A DNA stretch of 64,000 nt. It comes from Chloroflexota bacterium. GTDB lineage: Bacteria > Chloroflexota > Anaerolineae > Aggregatilineales > UBA2796. The position numbers were made by a program, and so were the translations under genes. Below, piece after piece: positions 17,662 to 26,781 of the stretch. Every line of letters begins with the position of its first letter. Positions within the stretch are counted from its first letter, which is position 1. The notes beneath the pieces were generated by a model. That model searched no databases. It worked only from the letters and a program-made list of their open reading frames with translations, and was not told the origin of the DNA. The stretch covers positions 1 through 64,000 of the forward strand of contig JAJPHV010000076.1 of NCBI GenBank assembly GCA_021325095.1, in the 5' to 3' direction.

Positions 17662-17716
17662 AGGCGGCAGAGTGTAGCGCAGCGCGGCGGAAATTGCCGC
17701 CCAGGACGAGGTAAAC

Positions 17717-17750
17717 AAAAATCCTCCGGCGTAACCCACCAGAGGATTTT
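17717..17750 (-). terminator. intrinsic terminator of the cold-shock gene
   Basis: On the minus strand AAAATCCTC (17750-17742) pairs with GAGGATTTTT (17726-17717) around a loop of about 15 nt, ending in a T-tract. It lies about 36 bases past the csp stop codon. The A/T-rich flanks make it usable in both directions. Confidence 0.75.
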
Positions 17751-17785
17751 CCTTTGCAAGTCGGAGGTGATCGATACTGAAGAGA

Positions 17786-18022
17786 CTATTCTGTCTTTTC
17801 AGGCGTGCCGAGGCCCATCACTTGCACGGCCTGAGGACCCTTGCCGGTTTCCTCAATGCCGAACTCGACGCGCTGGCCTTCTTCCAGGTTCCGGTACCCT
17901 TCGCCAACGATGGCCGAATAATGAACGAACACGTCTTTGTCGCCACCATCTGGCTCGATAAAGCCGTAGCCTTTGACCCGGCTAAACCACTTGACTGTAC
18001 CGGTAACACGATTGTCGGACAT
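17786..18022 (-). CDS. csp: cold-shock domain protein (CspA family)
   Basis: A 78-residue single-stranded nucleic-acid-binding protein that acts as an RNA chaperone. Start at 18022 gives [24 protein letters not shown]1 is KGYGFI and RNP2 is VFVHYSAI, with the conserved [23 protein letters not shown] strong AAGGAGGA Shine-Dalgarno lies 10 bases upstream. A consensus promoter about 160 bases upstream and a terminator downstream make it a monocistronic gene with a long leader, as in classic csp genes. Confidence 0.96.
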   Translation of the reverse strand: MSDNRVTGTVKWFSRVKGYGFIEPDGGDKDVFVHYSAIVGEGYRNLEEGQRVEFGIEETGKGPQAVQVMGLGTPEKTE

Positions 18023-18181
18023 TGGGTGAACTTCCTCCTTACACCCCATCTGCGGCGCATGGGCATCGATTTGACAAGAAGAAAGCATAGACCAGCATTT
18101 TGTGCCGACCCATGCTTTGGGTAACTTTCGGGAGTGCCCGGAAGTTGACAGGTACCCATGCTAACCATTTAGTGCGCAATT

Positions 18182-18210
18182 AATGTAGCATATGACGCCC
18201 TCATTGTCAA
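18182..18210 (-). promoter_or_regulatory. csp promoter
   Basis: On the minus strand a perfect -35 TTGACA (18210-18205), a 17-nt spacer and -10 TACATT (18187-18182). A transcript starting near 18175 would have a leader of roughly 150 nt before the ATG at 18022, as expected for temperature-responsive csp mRNAs. Whether the leader folds as a thermosensor is not tested. Confidence 0.75.
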
Positions 18211-18244
18211 ATGAGTGTTGAGGACTCCACGCAGCGCCTCAAAA

Positions 18245-18272
18245 TTTATGTCAATCTACGCACAAGTATAAT
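18245..18272 (+). promoter_or_regulatory. candidate promoter for the M3 peptidase
   Basis: A perfect TATAAT at 18267-18272 has a weak -35 (TTTATG, 18245-18250) with a 16-nt spacer. It lies 178 bases upstream of the chosen ATG at 18450. The region 18211-18244 is shared with the divergent csp promoter. Nothing else is evident between 18273 and 18449 except the AGGAGG ribosome-binding site at about 18436. Confidence 0.5.
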
Positions 18273-18449
18273 TAAGGTCGCAACCCCGAATGGCGTTTTG
18301 TGCCAGTGGAATTAATGAACCAGCTTGCAGGGCCGCCCGGTCTTAACGATTCGCCTTCGCGCTTCTCGGCGCAGTCGAAGTGGGTTTGCGCCTGCTGGTA
18401 CGTTAACATAGAGCACGATAATTCACGAAAATTTCAGGAGGCAAGGTTA

Positions 18450-20171
18450 ATGTTTTCGAGTCTGCCAACGGCAGCCAGCGAATTCATGAACTGGGATTGG
18501 TCGAAGTTTGAACCATTCTACCGCGAATTAACGGAGCGTCCGCTGAATGCCGAAAATGTGTCGGGCTGGCTATCCGACTGGACGGCGCTGACCAATATCG
18601 TCGAGGAGACGTATGCGCGGCTGTCCGTCGCCACGTCGCAGAGCACGGCTGACGAGGATGCCCGAAAACGCTACTTTGCCTTTCTGGACAGTATGTTCCC
18701 GCCGCTACAGATCGCCGCGCAGACCCTCAAAAAGAAGCTGCTGGATAGCGGTCTGCGGCCAGCCGGTTTTGATATTCCGCTGCGCAATATGCATGCCGAG
18801 GCCGAGCTATTCCGCGAGGACAATATCCCGCTCTTTACCGAGGAAAGTAAACTCAGCACGCAGTACGACGAAATTATCGGCGCCCAGACTGTGACGTGGG
18901 AGGGTCAAGAACTCACGCTGACGCAGTTGCTGGGCGTCATCACCCAATCGCCGGATCGCGCAGTGCGGGAGCGGGCCTGGCGGCTGCGCGCCGAACGCCA
19001 GCTTGCAGACCGTGAAGCCATCAACGCGCTTTGGGTGAAGTTTATGAACGTGCGCCGTCAGATCGCAGCCAATGCTGGATACTCCAATTACCGCGATTTC
19101 CGCTGGAAACAACTGCTTCGCTTCGACTATACGCCGCAGGACTGCAAGAGCTTTCAGCGCGCTATCGAAGAGGTAGTCGTCCCGGCTGCGACGCGCATCT
19201 ACCAGCGGGTCGGCAAGCAACTGGGAGTGTCCTCGGTGCGTCCCTGGGATATGGGCCGGGATAACATTTACCCGATTGATCTGCATCCACTTCACCCGTT
19301 CCAATCCACTGCCGAACTTGAAGGCAAAAGCGCGGCCATATTCCAGTGCGTCGATCCGCAGTTGGGCGGTTATTTCAACACGATGCGGCAGGAACACCTG
19401 CTCGACCTGGACAACCGCAAGAACAAGGCTCCCGGCGCGTATTGCACGAGCTTCCCGGTGAGCAAACGCCCCTTCATTTTCGAGAACGCGATAGGCGTCA
19501 ACGACGACGTGCAGACGCTGTTGCACGAGGCCGGGCACGCCTTCCACGTCTTCGAGACGAATCACCTGCCGTACTCGCAGCAAACGCAGGTTGGCATGGA
19601 ATTTGCCGAGGTTGCGTCGATGTCGATGGAACTGTTGGCTTCGCCGTACCTGCCAGCGCGGGAAGGCGGCTTCTATTCCGACCAGGACGCAGCCTATGCT
19701 CTGGTCGAGCATCTCCAAAACCTGATTCTCTTCTGGCCGTTTATGGCGGCTGTCGATGCCTTCCAGCATTGGGTCTACGAGAATCACGACGCGGCCACCG
19801 ATCCTGCCAATTGCGATCAGAAGTGGGTGGAGCTGTGGCGGCGCTTCATTCCCGGTGTGGATTGGAACGGCCTGGAAGCGCAGGAAATGACCGGCTGGCA
19901 CCGCAAGCTGCACATTCATCAGGCCCCATTCTATTATGTCGAGTACGGGCTGGCTCAATTGGGCGCGGTGCAGGTCTGGCGCAACTCACTTGAGGATCAG
20001 GCGGGGGCGGTTGCCAGATATCGCAAGGCGCTTTCGCTGGGCAGCACAGTTACGCTGCCGCAGCTTTACGCGGCGGCTGGCGCAAAATTCGCCTTTGACG
20101 CCGCGACACTGCGTATGGCCGTAGACCTGATCGAAAGCAAAATCGAGGCATTGCAGCCCGCGCACGAATAG
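18450..20171 (+). CDS. M3 family oligoendopeptidase (PepF-like)
   Basis: A 573-residue cytoplasmic zinc metallopeptidase that trims oligopeptides. The zinc motif is H359-EAGH-363 (LLHEAGHAFHVFETNH), with the third ligand expected in GMEFAEVASMSMELL. The C-terminal substrate-binding loop is HIHQAPFYYVEYGLAQLGAVQ. The ATG at 18450 follows AGGAGG with an 8-nt gap. The frame is open upstream to 18300 but lacks family similarity there. A TATAAT promoter lies upstream. Monocistronic. Family certain; peptide preference not. Confidence 0.93.
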   Translation: MFSSLPTAASEFMNWDWSKFEPFYRELTERPLNAENVSGWLSDWTALTNIVEETYARLSVATSQSTADEDARKRYFAFLDSMFPPLQIAAQTLKKKLLDSGLRPAGFDIPLRNMHAEAELFREDNIPLFTEESKLSTQYDEIIGAQTVTWEGQELTLTQLLGVITQSPDRAVRERAWRLRAERQLADREAINALWVKFMNVRRQIAANAGYSNYRDFRWKQLLRFDYTPQDCKSFQRAIEEVVVPAATRIYQRVGKQLGVSSVRPWDMGRDNIYPIDLHPLHPFQSTAELEGKSAAIFQCVDPQLGGYFNTMRQEHLLDLDNRKNKAPGAYCTSFPVSKRPFIFENAIGVNDDVQTLLHEAGHAFHVFETNHLPYSQQTQVGMEFAEVASMSMELLASPYLPAREGGFYSDQDAAYALVEHLQNLILFWPFMAAVDAFQHWVYENHDAATDPANCDQKWVELWRRFIPGVDWNGLEAQEMTGWHRKLHIHQAPFYYVEYGLAQLGAVQVWRNSLEDQAGAVARYRKALSLGSTVTLPQLYAAAGAKFAFDAATLRMAVDLIESKIEALQPAHE

Positions 20172-20210
20172 CTTGACAGCGGGCGGCTCGTCTGGTGCTG
20201 CCTACAAATC

Positions 20211-20432
20211 TCACCAGGGATGACGCCAATCTTGCAGGGTTTCTTGCCAGCGCCAGGAGCGCGGCATCCGGGACGGGTCAGGAATCTGGTGGGCATTCTC
20301 AGGCATTGGGCGTGCACTATTGTTATTGCGCGAAATTCGCCTGGCGGCCTCTTCTAACCTGGCGGCGTCCACGTTGGCGAGTTTGGCTTTGAAGTAAAGG
20401 GCCTGGAGTCGGTCTATGGCTTCGTGATCCAT
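20211..20432 (-). CDS. small hypothetical protein
   Basis: A 73-residue ORF from the ATG at 20432 (MDHEAIDRLQALYFKAKLAN), with GAGG at the right distance (TGAGGATCAG before the ATG). The N-terminal half is a predicted helix rich in A/L/R/E (AARLEEAARRISRNN). The C-terminal half is rich in W, R and P (SRMPRSWRWQETLQDWRHPW). No known family. An in-frame GTG at 20453 would add seven residues. It occupies most of the 407-base space between the peptidase and the P-type ATPase and is the only coding candidate there. Supported mainly by the ribosome-binding site and composition. Confidence 0.45.
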   Translation of the reverse strand: MDHEAIDRLQALYFKAKLANVDAARLEEAARRISRNNNSARPMPENAHQIPDPSRMPRSWRWQETLQDWRHPW

Positions 20433-20578
20433 CTGATCCTCAGTGCTCGACACGCGCTCAAGTCAGTTGGAGGTATCGTAGCGTAGACCGCTAAACAAGA
20501 TGATTACCGTTCCAGCGTGTGCAGGGATCAAAAATGGTGATTTCCAGACGAATTTGCGATGGGCAAATGCCGTCCTTC

Positions 20579-23497
20579 TCACGCAATCTGCGCCTGTGGC
20601 ACAGCCATCGTCGGGTTGGCACGGCGACGGATGAGTTTCTCGATCTCAACCAGGATGAACAGCACAAGCGGGAGCACGATACATACCGCTAACAGCGGCA
20701 GAGGCAGCGCCACCGTGTCGAACAAGTGCTGCATGAACGGCGCGTAGATGACGGCCAGTTGCAGCACAACGATGCCCAGGACGGCCCACAACAGAAGACG
20801 ATTCTTGCTGAAGCCAGTTTTCAAGAAACTGGCTTCACCACCGTGAATAGCGCTCACCTCGGCGACCTGGGTGAATGCCAGAATGGTAAAAGCCATCGTC
20901 CGCGGGAGGCTCAGAGCGATCTCGATAGCGCGCCCTTGCTCTGCTGGCGACATCTGGCTGAACGTCCTGGTCACGTCGGCCAGACCCGGCAGCGCCTGAA
21001 GCTGTTCCAGAGAAAAAGATTGCAGGCCGAGTGAGACATCAAAAGGGGACAGGCCAAGCGCCAGGTGTCCGATCACATACCCGATCAGCGTGAGCAAGCC
21101 GATGACGATCCCGACCCACAGAATATGAAAGCCAATGCCGTGCGCCAGCAGCCCTTCGCGGGGATCGCGCGGTGGGCGCTTCATCACGCCTTTTTCGGCG
21201 GGTTCAAAGCCCAGGGCGATGGCAGGCAGGCCGTCGGTGACCAGGTTGACCCACAGAATCTGGATGGCGACGATGGGCACTTTGAGGCCGATCATCAGGG
21301 CCGCAAAGAGCGTCCAGATTTCACCTGTGTTGCAGCTTAATAAGTACCGGATGAACTTCTGGATATTGTTGTAGATCGTCCGGCCCTCTTCGACTGCGTT
21401 GACGATGCTGGCAAAGTTGTCATCGAGTAGCACCATGTCCGCCGCACCTTTGGACACGTCAGTGCCCGTGATGCCCATCGCCACACCGATGTCAGCCTGC
21501 TTGAGCGCCGGAGCGTCATTAACGCCGTCGCCCGTCATTGCCACAACCTCCCCGTTGGCCTGGAGCGCTTTGACGACGCGCAATTTATGAGTCGGGTTGA
21601 CGCGCGCATAGACGGCTGTCTTGAGGGCCATCCTCGCCAATTCGTCATCACCTATGCTGTCAAGTTCCGCACCTGTTAGGGCCTGTTGATCGGGCGACAG
21701 GATGCCTATCTGTTCGCCAATCGACTGAGCCGTGAGGATATGATCACCCGTAATCATCACCGTTCGGATGCCTGCCTCCTTAGCGGTGCGGACTGCCCTG
21801 ATAGCCTCTACACGCGGCGGATCCATAATGCCCACCAACCCAAGCAGCACCAGGTCTCGCTCGGCTATTTCCGGCTCTGGAACCCCGGTAGGCACCTCCG
21901 AAACATGCCGGTAGGCCAGCGCGAGCACCCGCAGACCTTTGGCTGCCATTTTGTCGATCTGAGCCTGCCAGCGCTGGCGCCGCTCGTCGCTGAGAGGGAT
22001 CAGCCCTTCCGGCAGATTTTCAGCAGTCGCCCACGCCAGCAAGTTATCCGGCGCGCCTTTGGTGAAGGCAATCACCGACACCTGGTGATCAAACAGGTTG
22101 CGAATATAATCGGCCTTGATCTGGTGGTAGGTGGTCATCGCTTTGCGCTCGGACGTAAACGGAATCTCGTTGATGCGCGGTGCATCAGCTTCCAGCATCC
22201 TGCGCGTATACCCGGCTTTGCCCGCCATGCTCAACAGCGCGCCTTCCGTTGTGTCGCCGATCACCGACCAGCGATCCGTCTCCGGGTCCTGCTTCAGCAA
22301 AGCATCGGTGCACAGGGCTGCTCCGATCACCATTCGGGCCAGGGAGCTATCCGACATCGGATGCAGTATCTTCTGATCGGCTTCGTCCAGAAACTCGCCT
22401 GCCGGTTGATAGCCAATCCCCGATACTTTTACGTCGGGATGGCCCGGGATGGCGATCTCGGTGACCGTCATCTCGTTCCGAGTCAGCGTTCCGGTCTTGT
22501 CGGAGCAGATAGTGGTCACGCTGCCCAACGTCTCGACGGCGGGCAGGCGCCGGATCAACGCCTGCCGCCGCACCATCCGGCTCGCACCCAGCGAAAGCGC
22601 GATGGTAATCACGGCGGGGAGACCTTCGGGCACTGCGGCGACGGCCAGCCCAATCGCCGTCAGCAGCATTTCCTCCACGGGAATGTGCCGGATGAGGACC
22701 CCGACCAGGAAGACGATAATGACGATGCCGAGCGCTGCCGCGGCCAGAATGCGCCCCAACTGTGCCAGACGTATTTGCAGGGGTGTCTCGCTCTGATCGA
22801 CTTGCTGAAGCAGGGATGCGATCTTGCCGAGTTCCGTGTTGAGGCCGGTTTCGGTGACGATGAATTCGCCGCGTCCATAGGTCACACTCGTCCCCATGTA
22901 CACCATGTTGGTGCGTTCCGCGACACCCGGCGGGGGCGTCGTAGCGGTCAGCACAGCGGCAGTCTTTTCAATGGCTGCGCTTTCGCCGGTCAGGGCCGCT
23001 TCCTCAATCTGCAAATTGATGGCTTCAATCAGGCGTCCATCGGCGGGGATGCGGTTTCCGGCTTCGATCAGCACCACGTCGCCTGGTACTAATTCGGTGG
23101 CCGGGAGCTGTTCGGTCTGCCCGTTGCGCCGGACACGGACCTGTGGATTCTGCATTCTGGCGAGGGCGGCCAGGGCTTGTTCGGCCTGGTTTTCCTGGTA
23201 AAAGCCTAGCGCGGCGTTAAGCACCACAATTGCCAGGATGATGAGGGTATCCTTTGCATCGCCGACGAAATACGAGATGATTGCAGCCAGGATCAGGACA
23301 ACGACCATCACGTCGGTGAACTGCGCGATGAACACCTGAAGCCTGGAACGACCCTCGCTGGCAGGTAGAACGTTTCTGCCGTGCGTCTGAATCCTCTCGG
23401 CAACCTGGCTGGCGCTCAGACCTTGACCAGGTTCGACGTTCAGGCGCTGCGCAACTTCGGACGTAGATAAGGCGTACCAGTCGGCTGAGGCGGACAC
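20579..23497 (-). CDS. P2-type cation-transporting ATPase (Ca2+/SERCA-like)
   Basis: About 972 residues from a GTG at 23497, which has AAGGAGG 4 bases upstream; an ATG at 23566 adds 23 residues without a ribosome-binding site. An N-terminal cation-ATPase domain (WYALSTSEVAQRLN) is followed by the actuator motif LTGESAAIEK, the membrane motif AAVPEGLPAV, the phosphorylated aspartate in SDKTGTLTRN (about D333), KGAPD in the nucleotide domain, and the hinge MTGDGVNDAPALKQADIG. C-terminal helices (about 6) end in EKLIRRRANPTM. The PEGLP form and length fit P2A/P2B calcium or general cation pumps rather than heavy-metal P1B pumps; no CPC motif or metal-binding N-domain is seen. Confidence 0.92.
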   Translation of the reverse strand: MSASADWYALSTSEVAQRLNVEPGQGLSASQVAERIQTHGRNVLPASEGRSRLQVFIAQFTDVMVVVLILAAIISYFVGDAKDTLIILAIVVLNAALGFYQENQAEQALAALARMQNPQVRVRRNGQTEQLPATELVPGDVVLIEAGNRIPADGRLIEAINLQIEEAALTGESAAIEKTAAVLTATTPPPGVAERTNMVYMGTSVTYGRGEFIVTETGLNTELGKIASLLQQVDQSETPLQIRLAQLGRILAAAALGIVIIVFLVGVLIRHIPVEEMLLTAIGLAVAAVPEGLPAVITIALSLGASRMVRRQALIRRLPAVETLGSVTTICSDKTGTLTRNEMTVTEIAIPGHPDVKVSGIGYQPAGEFLDEADQKILHPMSDSSLARMVIGAALCTDALLKQDPETDRWSVIGDTTEGALLSMAGKAGYTRRMLEADAPRINEIPFTSERKAMTTYHQIKADYIRNLFDHQVSVIAFTKGAPDNLLAWATAENLPEGLIPLSDERRQRWQAQIDKMAAKGLRVLALAYRHVSEVPTGVPEPEIAERDLVLLGLVGIMDPPRVEAIRAVRTAKEAGIRTVMITGDHILTAQSIGEQIGILSPDQQALTGAELDSIGDDELARMALKTAVYARVNPTHKLRVVKALQANGEVVAMTGDGVNDAPALKQADIGVAMGITGTDVSKGAADMVLLDDNFASIVNAVEEGRTIYNNIQKFIRYLLSCNTGEIWTLFAALMIGLKVPIVAIQILWVNLVTDGLPAIALGFEPAEKGVMKRPPRDPREGLLAHGIGFHILWVGIVIGLLTLIGYVIGHLALGLSPFDVSLGLQSFSLEQLQALPGLADVTRTFSQMSPAEQGRAIEIALSLPRTMAFTILAFTQVAEVSAIHGGEASFLKTGFSKNRLLLWAVLGIVVLQLAVIYAPFMQHLFDTVALPLPLLAVCIVLPLVLFILVEIEKLIRRRANPTMAVPQAQIA

Positions 23498-23669
23498 CCT
23501 TCCTCCTTGTTCTAGCCCGGTTGGGCTGGCTGCAAGTGTGCCCAACTTGCTCACAGAATATACCATATGAGGGCCGAGGAAGATGTCAGGCCAGAGTCTC
23601 CTGGCTCACGATCATTGGCGCGGTGGTCAGCCAACATCCCTTTTTCAGGACGGCATTCCAGCGAATCTA

Positions 23670-23699
23670 TTGACCGGGGAATCTTAACCGTTTTACAAT
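23670..23699 (+). promoter_or_regulatory. promoter of the transaldolase gene
   Basis: TTGACC (23670-23675), an 18-nt spacer and TACAAT (23694-23699), about 70 bases upstream of the ATG at 23768. Confidence 0.6.
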
Positions 23700-23767
23700 A
23701 GGGCCAGGTACAAATCTCGCTACTGCGCCGAGTAGGGCCTGGAGTTCGGCCAAAGGGGTACTGAATT

Positions 23768-24856
23768 ATGAGCGCAATCGCTGTTAAGAGTCCGCTTCAA
23801 CTCACTGCCGAGACTACCGCAACAGATTACTGGAATGACTCGTGTTCAATTGAGGAGCTGACTTACGCCATTCAGAACGGCGCAGTCGGGGCAACATCTA
23901 ATCCGACGATTGTCCTGGGTGTCCTGAAAAAGGAAATGCACCTCTGGCGTGACCGGATCAACCAGATCATCAAGGAGAACCCAACCTGGTCAGAAGATCA
24001 GATCACCTGGAAGCTGATCGAGGAAATGGCCGTCAAGGGCGCCAACCTGCTCCTTCCCATTTACGAGCGAGAAAAGGGCAAGAAGGGCCGCCTGTCCATC
24101 CAGACCAATCCGGCGCTTTACCGCAACGCCGACGCAATCCTGCAACAGGCAGTCCATTTCCACCAGCTTGCGCCGAACATGCAGGTGAAAATCCCCGTGA
24201 CGAAGGCCGGCATCAAGGCCATTGAAGAGGCGACCTACCAGGGCGTGAGCATCAACGCGACGGTGAGCTTCTGCGTGCCGCAGGTGCTGGCCGTTGCCGA
24301 GGCTGTGGAGCGCGGCCTCCGGCGACGCGAGGCCGAGGGGCTGCCCATCGACGAGATGAGTCCGGTGGCGACCATGATGATCGGACGCCTGGACGACTGG
24401 ATGCACGTGCTGGAGAAGCGCGACGCCATCGTAGTGACGCCTGGCTATCCTGACTGGGCCGGAATCGCATGCTTCAAGAAAGCCTATGGTATCTACCAGG
24501 AACGCGGCTACCGCACGCGCTTGCTGGCGGCTGCCTACCGCCACCATCTGCACTGGTCAGAACTGATCGGCGGCGATGTGGTGCTGACCATCCCCTACGA
24601 ATGGCAAAAGCTGTTCAACGGCTCGGATATCGAGGTCAAGGAACGTTTCTTTGATCCGGTGCCGTCTGAAATCGTGGATACGCTGTACAGCCATTTTGCT
24701 GACTTCCGCCGCGCTTACGACGCCGACGGGCTGACGATTGACGAGTTCGATACTTTTGGGCCAACCGTTCGCACCCTGCGCACCTTCATCAGTTCTTATC
24801 ACGATCTGGTGGCCGTCGTGCGCGACTTTATGCTGCCCAACCCGGACGTGAAGTAG
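23768..24856 (+). CDS. transaldolase family protein
   Basis: A 362-residue TIM-barrel aldolase of the transaldolase superfamily. The start TDYWNDSCSIEELTYAIQNGAVGATSNPTIV contains the family ATSNPTIV block. The Schiff-base lysine is K141 in MQVKIPVTKAG, and the strand after it is INATVSFCVPQVLAVAEA. It is longer than classical TalB (about 317 aa), with extra segments around 60-100 and at the C-terminus. The substrate may be sedoheptulose-7-P/fructose-6-P or a related sugar phosphate. A good promoter precedes it and a hairpin repeat follows the stop by 6 bases. Monocistronic. Confidence 0.88.
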   Translation: MSAIAVKSPLQLTAETTATDYWNDSCSIEELTYAIQNGAVGATSNPTIVLGVLKKEMHLWRDRINQIIKENPTWSEDQITWKLIEEMAVKGANLLLPIYEREKGKKGRLSIQTNPALYRNADAILQQAVHFHQLAPNMQVKIPVTKAGIKAIEEATYQGVSINATVSFCVPQVLAVAEAVERGLRRREAEGLPIDEMSPVATMMIGRLDDWMHVLEKRDAIVVTPGYPDWAGIACFKKAYGIYQERGYRTRLLAAAYRHHLHWSELIGGDVVLTIPYEWQKLFNGSDIEVKERFFDPVPSEIVDTLYSHFADFRRAYDADGLTIDEFDTFGPTVRTLRTFISSYHDLVAVVRDFMLPNPDVK

Positions 24857-24862
24857 GGGTTA

Positions 24863-24895
24863 CCTCACCCCTGGCCCCTCTCCGACTGGAGAGGG
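24863..24895 (+). repeat. CCTCACCCC-family hairpin repeat
   Basis: CCTCACCCCTGGCCCCTCTCC followed by GACTGGAGAGG forms a compact hairpin. It begins 6 bases after the transaldolase stop. Confidence 0.7.
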
Positions 24896-24939
24896 AAAAT
24901 CTTTGAAACCATTGGGTCGTTCTTGTGGGCGCGTCCCAT

Positions 24940-26754
24940 TCAGGACGCCCGGCGCTCACTGTGCCGGGCGTCCGGCGCATTGATTCGCCCGGCAAACTGT
25001 CGTCGAACTAACTGCGCGTACAGGCCATTTCGAGCGAGCAGTTGTTCTGGCGAGCCATCCTCAACGATCTGCCCACGCTGGATGACCAGGATACGATCCA
25101 CCTCCCGAACCGTGCTCAGGCGGTGGGCAATGATGATGCTCGTCCGGGTACGCAGCACCCGCTTCAAGCCTTCCTGGATGAGCGCCTCCGTCTCCGTGTC
25201 AACATTGCTGGTCGCTTCGTCCAGGACGAGAATGCCCTCCGGGCTGTGGATGAGCGCCCGCGCCAGGGCCAACAGTTGCCGTTGCCCCTGGGACAGGTTC
25301 GCGCCGCCCGGCTGCAAGGGATAATCATACTGCCCTGGCAGCCGTTCGATGAACGGCGCGGCGCAGGCCGTGTGTGCCGCCGAGACGATCTGCTCGTAGC
25401 TGATGCTCTGGTCGAACAGTCGGAGATTGTCGGCAATCGTCCCGCTGAAACAATACGGATTCTGCGGGACCACCGTCACGTATTTGCCCAGGTCGCTGCG
25501 AGCAATCTGCCGGATGTCGATGCCGTCGATCAGCACCCGCCCGCGTTCCACATCGTAGAAACGGGCCAGCAGGCCCACCAGCGAGGTCTTGCCCGCGCCC
25601 GTTGCCCCGACAATCGCCACTGACTGGCCGGGTGGAATATCGACGTTGACGTCGCGTATGACGGACGTGCCCGGCTCGTAGCCGAACTCCACGTGGTCGA
25701 AGGTCACGCGCCCGGCAAAATTCCTCAGATGCACCGGGTTGGGCGCTTCGGTCACCGACGGCGTGATCTGCAACATGCGTGCGATCCGTTCGGCGGCGGC
25801 GAGTGCGGTCTGAATTTGCGCGAACTGCTCAGAAAGCTGCAAGATCGGGTCGAAACTGCGCTGCGTGTACTGGATGAACGAGATCAACATGCCGAGCGTG
25901 GCCCAGCCCGCCAGCACGCCGTTTCCACCCCCATACAGCACCAGCGCCAGGCCCACCGCTGTCAGCAGTTGCAGGATCGCGCCATACAGCGTGTACTCAT
26001 CGCGCACCTTCAGGCGGGTGGCGGTGTAGGCCGTATTTGCAGCCTGAAATTCGGCGCGGCTCGCCTCCTGTCGCTCGAAAAGCTGGACGATCCACATGCC
26101 GCTCAGTTGCTCGTTGAGCAAGGCCAGGTAGTCGGCAATGACTTTGTGCCAGTTGGCCGAGGCCAGGCGGATTCTTTGCCTGAAGTAGACGGTTGCGACG
26201 ATCATGACGGGCAGCACGCCCAGGCCCAGCAGGGCCAGCCGCCAGTTGAGCGCGAACATCACGAGGATGATCCCCACCAGAGTAATGGCATTGCTGGCGA
26301 CCATGACGATGCTGGTGGACAGCAGCTCCGTCAGGGCGTCCACGTCGTTGGACAGGCGGGAAACCATCTGCCCGACAGGGGTGTGGTTGAAGTAGGCCAT
26401 ATCCTGTTTCAAGATGTGCTCGAACAGGGTCTGGCGCAGATTCATCAGCGCCTTTTGGCCCACCCACTGCAAGAGGATGGTGTGCGATAGGCGCAGGCAA
26501 AACGTCAGCAGGATGATCAGGAAATAGAGCACCCCATACGGAACCAGACCCGGCAGATCGTGATGCAGGATCGGGCCGTCAACGGTGCGCTGGACGAGAT
26601 AGGGCGGCAGCAGCGACAGCAGCGTGACAGCCAGGAGCAGCAAGAAGACCACAATCACGCTACGGCGGTAGGGAGCCACGAACCGCCAGAGCAGAACGAT
26701 CAGGCCGCGATCTGTGATGGCACGGCCTTCTCCCGGCTCACTCTTAGCAATCAT
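24940..26754 (-). CDS. ABC exporter half, ATPase plus permease (consensus site subunit)
   Basis: A 604-residue half-transporter. Six transmembrane helices occupy about 30-320. The nucleotide-binding domain has Walker A GATGAGKTS, signature NLSQGQRQLLALARAL and Walker B ILVLDEATSNVD with the catalytic glutamate present. It lies 27 bp downstream of the partner half-transporter in the same orientation, so the two should form a heterodimer of the MdlA/MdlB or TM287/TM288 type. Exported substrate unknown. The start ATG 26754 lies in a region without a strong ribosome-binding site, suggesting coupling to the upstream gene. Confidence 0.9.
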   Translation of the reverse strand: MIAKSEPGEGRAITDRGLIVLLWRFVAPYRRSVIVVFLLLLAVTLLSLLPPYLVQRTVDGPILHHDLPGLVPYGVLYFLIILLTFCLRLSHTILLQWVGQKALMNLRQTLFEHILKQDMAYFNHTPVGQMVSRLSNDVDALTELLSTSIVMVASNAITLVGIILVMFALNWRLALLGLGVLPVMIVATVYFRQRIRLASANWHKVIADYLALLNEQLSGMWIVQLFERQEASRAEFQAANTAYTATRLKVRDEYTLYGAILQLLTAVGLALVLYGGGNGVLAGWATLGMLISFIQYTQRSFDPILQLSEQFAQIQTALAAAERIARMLQITPSVTEAPNPVHLRNFAGRVTFDHVEFGYEPGTSVIRDVNVDIPPGQSVAIVGATGAGKTSLVGLLARFYDVERGRVLIDGIDIRQIARSDLGKYVTVVPQNPYCFSGTIADNLRLFDQSISYEQIVSAAHTACAAPFIERLPGQYDYPLQPGGANLSQGQRQLLALARALIHSPEGILVLDEATSNVDTETEALIQEGLKRVLRTRTSIIIAHRLSTVREVDRILVIQRGQIVEDGSPEQLLARNGLYAQLVRRQFAGRINAPDARHSERRAS

Positions 26755-26781
26755 GATTTAACCGGTGGTGAAGCAACATGC

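Noticed and set aside
21686-23092. 468-residue plus-strand frame opposite the P-type ATPase
   Set aside because: Shadow of a gene with the phosphorylation motif DKTGTLT; no support.
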